64,000 nt of DNA, taken from positions 1-64,000 of the forward strand of contig JANNCN010000124.1 in NCBI GenBank assembly GCA_031386665.1, given 5' to 3'. Source of the stretch: JANYCG01 sp031386665 (GTDB lineage: Bacteria > Pseudomonadota > Gammaproteobacteria > Burkholderiales > Burkholderiaceae_C). Positions within the stretch are counted from its first letter, which is position 1, and every line of letters starts with the position of its first letter. Positions 1 to 6,735 of the stretch are shown one piece after another. Below the pieces are notes generated by a model. The model did no database searches. It had not been told where the DNA came from and was given only the letters and a program-made list of their open reading frames with translations. The position numbers and the translations under genes are program-made.

Positions 1-93
1 ACTTTGGCCGACCAAGAGCTGGAAGACCATGTGCGGGCTTTGCAATTAGAAGGTGTCGCCGTCACCACGCAACATTACTTGGCTGAACGCTGA
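1..93 (+). CDS. C-terminal fragment of an unidentified protein
   Basis: An open frame enters from the left window edge and ends at TGA 91-93, giving the last 30 residues of a protein (ending HYLAER). The fragment is acidic then amphipathic and carries no motif I can assign. The stop is followed within about 12 bases by a composite repeat whose palindrome could act as a terminator. The reading frame is open from base 1 with coding-like composition, but the function is unknown. Confidence 0.5.
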   Translation, partial: TLADQELEDHVRALQLEGVAVTTQHYLAER

Positions 94-105
94 ATTTATT
101 CAAAG

Positions 106-220
106 TCATATCACCGGTGATATGAAGTCTGGTGAAAACCCGAGTGTTCACCAAATTGTTGATAAAAAATACCTTTATCTCTCGAATAATATAGATAGTT
201 TGCTATATATATAATAGCAA
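106..220 (+). repeat. Composite intergenic repeat copy 1 (ACCGGT-palindrome type)
   Basis: It begins with a perfect 20-bp palindrome centred on ACCGGT (106-125, core CATATCACCGGTGATATG). About 75 bases later comes the module shared by all copies: a TATCTCTCGAATAATATAG-like arm and a TGCTAT...ATAGCA hairpin (201-219). The same palindrome recurs only at 26111-26138, also next to this module. It lies just downstream of a stop codon, so it may also act as a terminator. Confidence 0.75.
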
Positions 221-222
221 AT

Positions 223-277
223 GACATGACATGACACGAGATGGCAAGACACGACACGACGCGACCAGACATGACGT
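223..277. repeat. Degenerate 5-bp tandem repeat (GACAY)
   Basis: Eleven consecutive pentanucleotide units fit a GACAT/GACAC consensus (gacat, gacat, gacac, gagat, ggcaa, gacac, gacac, gacgc, gacca, gacat, gacgt). It directly abuts the hairpin module of the preceding repeat. It is probably a decaying microsatellite; no function is evident. Confidence 0.6.
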
Positions 278-344
278 GCCATGCCCGGCCAAGGCGATTC
301 CACGCTGCCAGAGCCCGCGTGAAGTCAGCGCCTTCGCACTGCAG

Positions 345-1136
345 TCACCAGGTGTTTCTCAACTCACGAAGTTTGGTGAACACGGTTTTGGCATCCAGGT
401 GGGGCGCCAAATCAGGAAAATTCTCGCGCAGCTTGGCAATGAGGCTGGCATTGTCCAACCTGAAAAAAGTGTTGTGCTGCTTTTCTTGGCCTAGCGTGGT
501 CACCACCGATTGGGCTGGGTCGTGTCCTGCCACGGTGGCCAGCAAGGCCGCAGCAGCGGCGTTGTCCGGCTCGCGGGCCAGCGTGAATTTGAGATTGGTC
601 TCGATGTAATCGTGGCCTGGGTAAATTAGTGTGTTTTCAGGCAGTTGGGCCAGTTGCCCCGCAAAACTGGCGTACAGGTCGTTCACATTCCCGCCGTTGT
701 GCACATTGCCCGCGCCTGCATTGAAGAGAGTATCGCCGGAAAAAAGCGCGGGTTGCTCAGTGTGTGACAGCAGGCAAATGTGGCACATCGTGTGGCCGGG
801 AGTATCCAGGCATTCAAGCTCGACGGTTTTGCCGACCTTAATCACATCACCTGCCTTGACACCGCGGCTCATGCCGGCAATTTTTTCACCTGCCTGGTGG
901 TGTGCAATCACTTTGGCACCGGTCGCTGCGACCACGGCTTCATTGCCGCCCGTGTGGTCATGGTGCTCGTGGGTGTTCAGAATTTGGGTGATTTGCCAGC
1001 CTCTGACTTTGGCTGTGGCCAAGGTCTTTTCAGAATCCAGCGGGTCAATGGCCAGGGCCTCGCCCGTCTCGGGGCAGGCGATCAGGTAATTGAAATTGCG
1101 GTAGGCGTTGCCAGTCCAGATGCGTTCGACGATCAT
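345..1136 (-). CDS. gloB: Hydroxyacylglutathione hydrolase (glyoxalase II)
   Basis: This cytosolic metallo-beta-lactamase-fold enzyme hydrolyses S-lactoylglutathione to lactate and glutathione, the second step of methylglyoxal detoxification. The 263-residue protein has the dinuclear metal-binding motif THEHHDH (residues 55-61), a downstream LDTPGHTMCH metal ligand region, an FSGDTLF motif and YPGHDY. The C-terminal helical domain with ...NTFFRLDN is typical of GloB. The length matches the family (about 250-265). It starts at ATG 1136. It lies downstream of the puf operon on the same strand but is separated from it by an intrinsic terminator, so it is probably an independent housekeeping gene marking the PGC border. 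Confidence 0.93.
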   Translation of the reverse strand: MIVERIWTGNAYRNFNYLIACPETGEALAIDPLDSEKTLATAKVRGWQITQILNTHEHHDHTGGNEAVVAATGAKVIAHHQAGEKIAGMSRGVKAGDVIKVGKTVELECLDTPGHTMCHICLLSHTEQPALFSGDTLFNAGAGNVHNGGNVNDLYASFAGQLAQLPENTLIYPGHDYIETNLKFTLAREPDNAAAAALLATVAGHDPAQSVVTTLGQEKQHNTFFRLDNASLIAKLRENFPDLAPHLDAKTVFTKLRELRNTW

Positions 1137-1245
1137 GGTTTGAATGCGGAGGTTGAGCTGATTGAATCTGACATAACAGCCGTGTGCTAAAGGGATAGGC
1201 AGCAGGCAAACCCGGTGTCAGAGGATGCGTTGGATTGTCACTGAA

Positions 1246-1279
1246 ATAAAAAAAGGCGGTTGAGACCGCCTTTTTCAAT
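1246..1279. terminator. Intrinsic terminator of the puf superoperon
   Basis: An inverted repeat GGCGGT-TGAG-ACCGCC (1255-1270) is flanked by A-rich sequence on the left and T-rich on the right, so on the minus strand the stem is followed by a run of T after the pufC stop at 1295. The symmetric A/T flanks allow it to work in both directions. It separates pufC from gloB. Confidence 0.85.
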
Positions 1280-1294
1280 CTGGTGCGCAATGCA

Positions 1295-2674
1295 CTACTT
1301 CTTGACCAGCACCTCTACGCGCCGGGCGCCTGGGTCTTCATCCGAAAGATTGGCTTCAGCAGACAACGGCTTTTGCAATTCAAAACGACCCTCGGCCAAG
1401 CCCGCAGAGCGAAGCGAGTCGCGCACTGCAATCGCCCGGTTTTTGGCAAGTTCCTGGTTTTGAGTCAGGTCGCCCGTCGCCGAGTGGTAGCCAGAGATGC
1501 TGACCTTCACGGCGGGGTTGGCATTCAAGTTGTCAATCAGAACCTTCATGGCAGCCACTGCGTCTCCTGCAATGGTTGAAGAACCCAGACCAAAAAACAC
1601 GGTGGCCCCTTCAGCCGTGGCAATGGTTGCAGGCAGACCGGTTTCAACTTTGGCAGCCACAGTTTTGAACCCAGTCAATGCGTCGTTATTGGTCAGCATT
1701 TTGGCACCGTAAAGCGGTTTGAATGCGCCTTGGTGGCAGGTTGCGCAATTCACTTTGGCAACATCCCCTGTCGGGCCGTGGCGCGCGTCTGGAAAGGTAG
1801 CCGTCAAAGGCACCAGGTAGTTGACATTCAGGTCGCGCGTCATGTTGATGCCATACCAGGCCGTGCCACGCTGCGGGGTGCTTTGATCCCACGAACTGAA
1901 CGAACGAGTATTGTGGCAGTACGTGCAATTGACCCCCAGGGAATCGGACATGTGAACCATCAGCCCGTAGGTGAATTCAGTCTGCTTGGTTGATTGCCGG
2001 TTGCCCACTTGCAAGGCTGTTTTGCCAGCCGTGCGAATGGGGTTGGCTTGCAACAAGTAAGGCGTGAACGGATCGTAGGGCAAAGAGGTCAGACCGACTG
2101 TCGTAGCTGGAGAGTTTTGCCCCGCGTTGCTGCCGACCATGCCTTTGGCCTGCCGCTGCGGCTCTGGCTTGAACCACACTTTGGCAGGTACGGGTTCACC
2201 GCGGTGACAGGTGTAGCAGGTCACGCCTGTTCCGGCGACGTGGGTTTTCCAGTCACTGTTGATGTGGCGGGTCATCTCCAACATGCGCCGCGCCACAACC
2301 TTGGTGTATTTGGCGTCAGATGCGAAATTTTCAGCCGCATGGCAATAGGTGCAACCCTCTTTGGGAGACACCCAAGCAGTCATTGAAACCATCAGCTGGG
2401 TGAACTCCGCAACCCCCGTGTCGCCCAGCACCTTCACATTTTGGTAGACCTGACCCGATTTGGGGCCATCAGCCGCACCTGCGGTGGCTGGCGTCATGGC
2501 GGGCGGCTGGTTGCCAGGGGCTTGAACAGCGAGTGTGCGCGGGTTGTAAACCTCTACCATCGCTGTGCCACGGTATCCGCGCTGCACGGTGTCAATCGGC
2601 GGGCGCTCACAGCCCGTCAACAAAGCGCTCAGCGCAATTACGGTAGCGCCCAAGTGAACAGTGTGTAGCCTCAT
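1295..2674 (-). CDS. pufC: Photosynthetic reaction centre tetraheme cytochrome c subunit, fused to OmpA-like domain
   Basis: PufC docks on the periplasmic face of the reaction centre and re-reduces the photo-oxidised special pair. The 459-residue protein starts at ATG 2674, overlapping the pufM stop (ATGA). The longer upstream frame runs into pufM and is not used. A lipoprotein signal ends in LLTGC (Cys22), the expected lipid anchor. Four heme-binding motifs are visible: CTYCH 108-112, CYTCH 153-157, CTYCH 250-254 and CATCH 310-314. After about residue 340 the protein continues about 105 residues beyond a usual PufC (near 340-360 residues) into an OmpA C-terminal-like domain (about 355-458) with FFGLGSSTI, ISGYHSATGD, NQELAKNRAIAVRDSL and ARRVEVLV. 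That domain family binds peptidoglycan; binding here is inference. It needs the ccm products encoded nearby. Confidence 0.95.
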   Translation of the reverse strand: MRLHTVHLGATVIALSALLTGCERPPIDTVQRGYRGTAMVEVYNPRTLAVQAPGNQPPAMTPATAGAADGPKSGQVYQNVKVLGDTGVAEFTQLMVSMTAWVSPKEGCTYCHAAENFASDAKYTKVVARRMLEMTRHINSDWKTHVAGTGVTCYTCHRGEPVPAKVWFKPEPQRQAKGMVGSNAGQNSPATTVGLTSLPYDPFTPYLLQANPIRTAGKTALQVGNRQSTKQTEFTYGLMVHMSDSLGVNCTYCHNTRSFSSWDQSTPQRGTAWYGINMTRDLNVNYLVPLTATFPDARHGPTGDVAKVNCATCHQGAFKPLYGAKMLTNNDALTGFKTVAAKVETGLPATIATAEGATVFFGLGSSTIAGDAVAAMKVLIDNLNANPAVKVSISGYHSATGDLTQNQELAKNRAIAVRDSLRSAGLAEGRFELQKPLSAEANLSDEDPGARRVEVLVKK

Positions 2675-3651
2675 GGTTTGACTCCTTGCAACAGCGCTGG
2701 ATCTATCACGGGTGCGAAGACGGCCGGGTACATGGGTGCAATGTGGTGTTTGACGCCCCACAGGTACCAGTTGTCGACCACGGTGCCAGTCAACAGAATG
2801 CCAATGCCGCCCGTCAATGGGCAAAGCACCGCAAACCACCAGCCCCAGCGGTGAATCGATTCCATGGTGGCGTTGAAGCCCATGGTCCAGCGCCAAAACA
2901 GGGCGGCCCGTTCAGACGCAGTGCCCCGGTCAACGATTTGTTCGATCTCGCGCTCACCACCAAAGCGGCTGACTGCCAAAATCGTTGCACCGTGCATGGC
3001 AAAAATCAGGGTGGCACCGTACAAGAAGGCAATCGACAACATGTGGAACGGGTTGTAAAACAGGTTGCCGTAGCGAATGGAAAATGCGGCGGTCCAGTCG
3101 AGGTGTGGGAAGATGCCGAACGGCACCGCTTCGCCCCAGCTTCCCATCAGCACCGGGCGGATAAAACCCAGCACCAAATACAACCAGATGGCGGCGGCAA
3201 AGGCCCAAGCGACGTGCGTGCCCATGCCCAATGCGCGAGCGCGGCGGTACATGCGCACCCACCAGAGCAACAGCGATGTCGTCAAGAAGAAACCGGCCAT
3301 CAACCACCAGCCGCCTTCGTTCAGCGGTGGAATTCGCAGTCCATATGCGGGTGCTGGGGGTTCAAGCGCCAACCAGAAGAACTGCCTGACAAACTGAATT
3401 GGATCCCAATTGACAGAGGCCCACATGTTCAGCCCAATGATCTCAAAGGCGATCAGGAAGCAAATCAGAGATGCCAAACCAAACCAGCCCAAATAAATCG
3501 GGCCAATTTGCGCATCGCCTATCTTGCCAAGCAGGTGAATGTGAAAAGGTGGGCCCTCGCGCTCCTTGTTTCCCCGCTCCAAAGGAATGCCGGGGTAAGA
3601 GGGTGCTTGCACCTGCACTCGGGTGAATAAATTCAAATATTCTGTTGCCAT
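2671..3651 (-). CDS. pufM: Photosynthetic reaction centre M subunit
   Basis: The M subunit forms, with L, the transmembrane core holding the bacteriochlorophyll special pair, bacteriopheophytins, quinones and non-heme iron. The 326-residue protein has five hydrophobic helices and the typical sequences LEPPAPAYGL, MGSWGEAVPFGIFPHLDW, YNPFHMLSIAFLYG (special-pair His), AMHGATILAVSRFGG and SIHRWGWWFAVL (iron and accessory ligand region). The length fits the family. It lies between pufL and pufC, with pufC overlapping by 4 bases, so translation is coupled. It starts at ATG 3651. Confidence 0.98.
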   Translation of the reverse strand: MATEYLNLFTRVQVQAPSYPGIPLERGNKEREGPPFHIHLLGKIGDAQIGPIYLGWFGLASLICFLIAFEIIGLNMWASVNWDPIQFVRQFFWLALEPPAPAYGLRIPPLNEGGWWLMAGFFLTTSLLLWWVRMYRRARALGMGTHVAWAFAAAIWLYLVLGFIRPVLMGSWGEAVPFGIFPHLDWTAAFSIRYGNLFYNPFHMLSIAFLYGATLIFAMHGATILAVSRFGGEREIEQIVDRGTASERAALFWRWTMGFNATMESIHRWGWWFAVLCPLTGGIGILLTGTVVDNWYLWGVKHHIAPMYPAVFAPVIDPALLQGVKP

Positions 3652-3707
3652 TTTTAGTATTCCTAGCCTTTGGGGCGCAACGATAAGTCAGTGGGATGGG
3701 TGCCGAA

Positions 3708-4532
3708 TCAATGCCAGATGGGCAGGTTCAGCCACCAGCTCCACCATTCGGGCCAGCCGCGTGTCCAGAAAGGGCCACTGATGACGATACAAACAGCGCT
3801 CCAGAAACCAGCAGACAAAGCAAGGAAAAGTCCCAAGCGGTGAATACCCAGTGTTCCTATGGAGTAGCCAATGGTGTCGCGAAAGAAAGTATTCTCATGC
3901 TCAGCTGTTTTAACGGTCTCGCCCTTGGCCGGGTTGGTCGCCGAGAGTATCAAGGCACCATGCAAAGAGAGGGCAAACGTCGTCGCGAAGAAAAAGCTGA
4001 CCGCCAACATGTGCGCTGGGTTGTAGTGAAAGTGAAGGTATTGGTAGCCGGTGTTAGACACCCAATCCAGGTGGCTCATGATGCCGTAGGGGAAACCATG
4101 TCCCCAAGCACCCATCAGAACGGGTCGAATCACCACCAGGGTGACATACGCAAAAATTGCGACGCCGAATGCAAACGGAACATGCAGTCCCATGCCAAGT
4201 TTTCGGCAAATTTCGACTTCTCGCAGTGCCCAGGACACGAATGAGCCGATGGCGCATACGGTGATCAACTGCCAAAGGCCGCCTTGCATCAGCGGCGCCA
4301 TTCCTAATCCGTAACTGAGATCGGGGGGCGCAATGCTGATTTGCCAGAGGTTCCAAGTTGGCCCCTGTGACGCACCCCAAAGAATCATCATGATTCCGAC
4401 AACCGCGAAGAATATCGTGGTGATTCCGAAAAAGCCGACATAAAACGGGCCTACCCAGAAGTCAAACAGATCTCCTCCGATGAGGGTTCCGCCACGTACG
4501 CGATACTTTCTTTCAAAACTGAGCATGGCCAT
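3708..4532 (-). CDS. pufL: Photosynthetic reaction centre L subunit
   Basis: The L subunit is the partner of PufM in the reaction-centre core. The 274-residue protein begins MAMLSFERKYRVRGG, a canonical PufL N terminus. I chose ATG 4532 because GAGG lies about 8 bases upstream; a TTG two codons earlier is less likely. Five membrane spans are visible, with MGAWGHGFPYGIMSHLDW, YNPAHMLAVSFFF (special-pair His), LHGALILSA and GTLGIHRLGLFLAL. A long imperfect hairpin lies between pufA and pufL, as in other puf operons. Confidence 0.98.
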   Translation of the reverse strand: MAMLSFERKYRVRGGTLIGGDLFDFWVGPFYVGFFGITTIFFAVVGIMMILWGASQGPTWNLWQISIAPPDLSYGLGMAPLMQGGLWQLITVCAIGSFVSWALREVEICRKLGMGLHVPFAFGVAIFAYVTLVVIRPVLMGAWGHGFPYGIMSHLDWVSNTGYQYLHFHYNPAHMLAVSFFFATTFALSLHGALILSATNPAKGETVKTAEHENTFFRDTIGYSIGTLGIHRLGLFLALSAGFWSAVCIVISGPFWTRGWPEWWSWWLNLPIWH

Positions 4533-4591
4533 GTTCAAGCCCTCGATATCTGAATTTGCCAGCTGGGCAAACTCTTTGACTTTTAATTGTT

Positions 4592-4626
4592 AGACATAGC
4601 AAGGGCCAATTGCCCCTGTTATGTCT
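4592..4626 (-). promoter_or_regulatory. pufA-pufL intercistronic stem-loop
   Basis: Bases 4592-4606 pair with 4612-4626 in an imperfect 15-bp stem around a 5-base loop (AGACATA pairs with TATGTCT at the base, GGGC with GCCC at the top). In Rhodobacter a hairpin at this place stabilises the pufBA mRNA segment against 3' decay and sets the antenna to reaction-centre ratio. The same role here is inference from position and structure. It has no strong T-run on the minus strand, so it is not an obvious terminator. Confidence 0.7.
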
Positions 4627-4656
4627 GCCTTAACCAAGGTAACCTAAGTAACCCAA

Positions 4657-4857
4657 TTACTGCTTCGGTGCGACTGCGGGCGCAGGCATCGCCGACATCT
4701 GCCCAGGAGCACTGCGAACCTTAGAGGTCCCTTCGATCCAGTTGAATCGATCAGTGCTCAGCAAGATGAAGTGAATCACCAGTGCAAGAGCGAACAAGAA
4801 GGTAAACAGGGCGATCAACGTCCTGCGTGGATCAAATAAAGTCCAAACGCGCCACAT
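4657..4857 (-). CDS. pufA: Light-harvesting 1 (core antenna) alpha subunit
   Basis: This one-helix polypeptide pairs with PufB to bind bacteriochlorophyll in the LH1 ring. The 66 residues start MWRVWTLFDPRRTL, a standard LH1 alpha N terminus, followed by one membrane helix with the BChl-ligating His29 (LALVIHFILL). A Pro/Ala/Met-rich periplasmic tail follows. It lies 12 bases after pufB in the same operon. Confidence 0.95.
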   Translation of the reverse strand: MWRVWTLFDPRRTLIALFTFLFALALVIHFILLSTDRFNWIEGTSKVRSAPGQMSAMPAPAVAPKQ

Positions 4858-4869
4858 GTTGAGTTCTCC

Positions 4870-5100
4870 TTAAACGTTGAATGCGACACCGATGTACGCA
4901 AGGGTCACATCTTTGGCGTCATTGATGATGGAGGCATAGCCACTCGAACCTGGAAGCCACGGACGCCATTGCCACGCAAGGAAATGCGCGACAACAGCAA
5001 TCAACGTGAACATGATGAAGCTGGTGATGAAGATGCCGTGGAACTCCTTGGCTTCGCTATCCGTCAAGCCGGACAGAGAGCCTTTGCTGTTATCAGCCAT
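4870..5100 (-). CDS. pufB: Light-harvesting 1 (core antenna) beta subunit, C-terminally extended
   Basis: This is the beta polypeptide of LH1. The first part is canonical: SLSGLTDSEAKEFH near the N terminus, one membrane helix, BChl-ligating His in VVAHFLAW, and the WRPWLP end motif. The 76-residue protein then continues about 24 residues past WRPWLP (GSSGYASIINDAKD...), whereas many LH1 beta chains stop at or just after this motif. ATG 5100 is preceded by AGGAG. It is the first gene after bchZ; there is no room for a pufQ gene between them. Confidence 0.95.
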   Translation of the reverse strand: MADNSKGSLSGLTDSEAKEFHGIFITSFIMFTLIAVVAHFLAWQWRPWLPGSSGYASIINDAKDVTLAYIGVAFNV

Positions 5101-5145
5101 AGTGCTTTCTCCTGAGATGCCTTTCGGCAGTTGCCGCGAAATTTT

Positions 5146-5206
5146 CCCCGCGGTGGGGCTGCCGCAACGGATGTCGCGACATTGGTTGCGGCCAAACTAT
5201 TTGGCC
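5146..5206 (-). promoter_or_regulatory. Three consecutive stem-loops in the pufB leader
   Basis: Within the bchZ-pufB gap three inverted repeats follow one another: CCCC-GCGGT-GGGG (5146-5158), a near-perfect 26-base palindrome running GCAAC...GTTGC (5164-5189), and GGCCAAA-CTA-TTTGGCC (5190-5206). None is followed by a clear T-run. They could protect the 5' end of a processed pufBALMC message or attenuate readthrough from bchZ. The role is inference; the pairing is visible. Confidence 0.6.
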
Positions 5207-5256
5207 GATTTCTTGAATTGGGTTGGCTCGAAAGATGTCCAAGCAGCTGGCGAAAG

Positions 5257-6735
5257 TCATGCAGCAACTCCTCGGCGAAGTGCATCGCGCGACTGATTGA
5301 CCCGCTGGGTGGTCACCCGTTCTTCGCCCGCCGTTCTGGCATCGCGCTCGGCGCGATCTCTCAGGCGCTTGGCGGCTGAAATTTGCACCAGGATGGGCTC
5401 GCTCTCTACAAAATCGTTCAACAGCTCTTGGGCGTCTTCATCCCACGGGCGACCTTCTTGCTCGCCAAGCCTTGCGGGCGTTGGATCGACTCGGTCAAGT
5501 TCAATGCCCAGCGGCAAAATATGGAAGAGGGCATCAAACAAGGCGTTACAAAATTCTTGAATGATGTAAGTTGCGCCCGAGTAGCCCATGAAAGGCGAGC
5601 CGGTGTGACGTCGAATGATTGGCAATGGAAAAGACGCCGGAATGAACGTGGTTTTCATCATGCCGCCGCCACCACACTCAGCCAAATACATGCGTTCGTT
5701 GTAGCTGCCATAAAGTACCAAGGGTGTTTTTTCGGCCACCAACCTTCTCACTTCAGCGTTGTCGGTTTTTTCGCCAGCACGGCGCGCGACCGCAAAGTTG
5801 CAGGGCAGCCCCATTTCGCCTTCAAGGAAATGCCGAATCCCGCGAGAGTAGGTTTCATTGGCCACGACGGCGAAACTGGCGGTTCCAAAGAAATCCTGGG
5901 TGACCGAACGCCACAAGTCCCAAATGGGTTTGATGGTGGAATGCTTTTCGCGCTCAATGAATGGCTCAGGGTCGAGTCCGAGCAATTGGCCCAAGCTGCG
6001 CAGAAATTTGGTGGTGCTGTGCAGGCCGATGGGCGCTTGCAGGTAAGGCCTTTCCAGCGCCTCGCAAAGCATCCGGCCAAATTCTCGGTACATGCAAACA
6101 TTCACATCGGCTTCGACCAGCCGCGAGACATCTGCCAGGTGGCTGCCCAGCGGGAAGACCATGTTGATGTCAGCCCCGATTCCTTGAACCAAGCGGCGAA
6201 TTTCTGCCAAATCGCTGGGCGAGTTGAACGTGCCATAGCAAGGGCCGATGATGTTCACGCGAGGCTTCTCGCCTGCTGGCCGCTCAGAAAATGGCTTTCG
6301 GGCAGGAACTTCGCGAAGACCATACTCAGACCACAACCAGTACATCGCTCGGTTGGCGCATTGCCATTGGTCTTCGTCGATGGTGCGCGGCAAAAAGCGC
6401 TGAATATTAGTGCCAGCCGGGGTGACTCCGCCGCCAATCATTTCTGCGATAGAGCCTGTCACCACAACTGAGGGCAGGTCAGGGTCAAGCGATGCATGGG
6501 CGCGGCGCATCGAGCCTTCTGTGCCCTCGCGACCCAACTGTTCTTCAGCCAATCCTGTCACCACAATCGGCAGTTCATGCGGGGGCAGGGCGTCGGTGTA
6601 ATGCAGAACCGATGTCACTGGCAAATTTTCGCACCCCACAGGGCCGTCGATCACCACCTGCAAGCCCTTGATCGCCGTGAAAACATACACAGCGCCCCAG
6701 TAGCCACCCGCGCGGTCGTGGTCTAGAACTAGCAT
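5257..6735 (-). CDS. bchZ: Chlorophyllide a reductase subunit Z
   Basis: BchZ is one half of the catalytic (BchYZ) component of chlorophyllide a oxidoreductase, the nitrogenase-like enzyme that reduces ring B on the way to bacteriochlorophyllide a. The 492-residue protein shows the expected N terminus (LVLDHDRAGGYWGAVYVF, GPVGCENLP) with a metal-cluster cysteine, and matches BchZ along its length. The start codon overlaps the bchY stop (6735), so the two subunits are translationally coupled. It is the last bch gene before the puf genes. Confidence 0.96.
   Translation of the reverse strand: MLVLDHDRAGGYWGAVYVFTAIKGLQVVIDGPVGCENLPVTSVLHYTDALPPHELPIVVTGLAEEQLGREGTEGSMRRAHASLDPDLPSVVVTGSIAEMIGGGVTPAGTNIQRFLPRTIDEDQWQCANRAMYWLWSEYGLREVPARKPFSERPAGEKPRVNIIGPCYGTFNSPSDLAEIRRLVQGIGADINMVFPLGSHLADVSRLVEADVNVCMYREFGRMLCEALERPYLQAPIGLHSTTKFLRSLGQLLGLDPEPFIEREKHSTIKPIWDLWRSVTQDFFGTASFAVVANETYSRGIRHFLEGEMGLPCNFAVARRAGEKTDNAEVRRLVAEKTPLVLYGSYNERMYLAECGGGGMMKTTFIPASFPLPIIRRHTGSPFMGYSGATYIIQEFCNALFDALFHILPLGIELDRVDPTPARLGEQEGRPWDEDAQELLNDFVESEPILVQISAAKRLRDRAERDARTAGEERVTTQRVNQSRDALRRGVAA

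Larger units (their letters stand above)
94..344. other. Intergenic region with repeats only
   Basis: No credible gene lies between the fragment at the window start and gloB. The stretch holds a composite palindrome/hairpin repeat (106-220) followed by a degenerate pentanucleotide tandem array (223-277). Short open frames reading through the array are low-complexity translations and are not called as genes. Confidence 0.6.

Noticed and set aside
103..240. CRISPR array at the window start
   Set aside because: Repeats are palindromes or pentamers without regular spacers; no cas genes are in the window.
2675..2896. Upstream extension of pufC by 74 codons
   Set aside because: It lies inside pufM in another frame, with no lipoprotein signal until MRLHTV; the ATGA overlap at 2674 is the natural start.
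2686..3630. 314-codon plus-strand frame opposite pufM
   Set aside because: Shadow of pufM; no motif and no ribosome-binding context.
5101..5256. A pufQ gene between bchZ and pufB
   Set aside because: The gap is 156 bases, filled by stem-loops; no frame of suitable length or sequence.
5383..6471. Long plus-strand open frame (362 codons) inside bchZ
   Set aside because: It is antisense to bchZ; it has no recognisable motif and is the GC-rich shadow of a well-supported gene.
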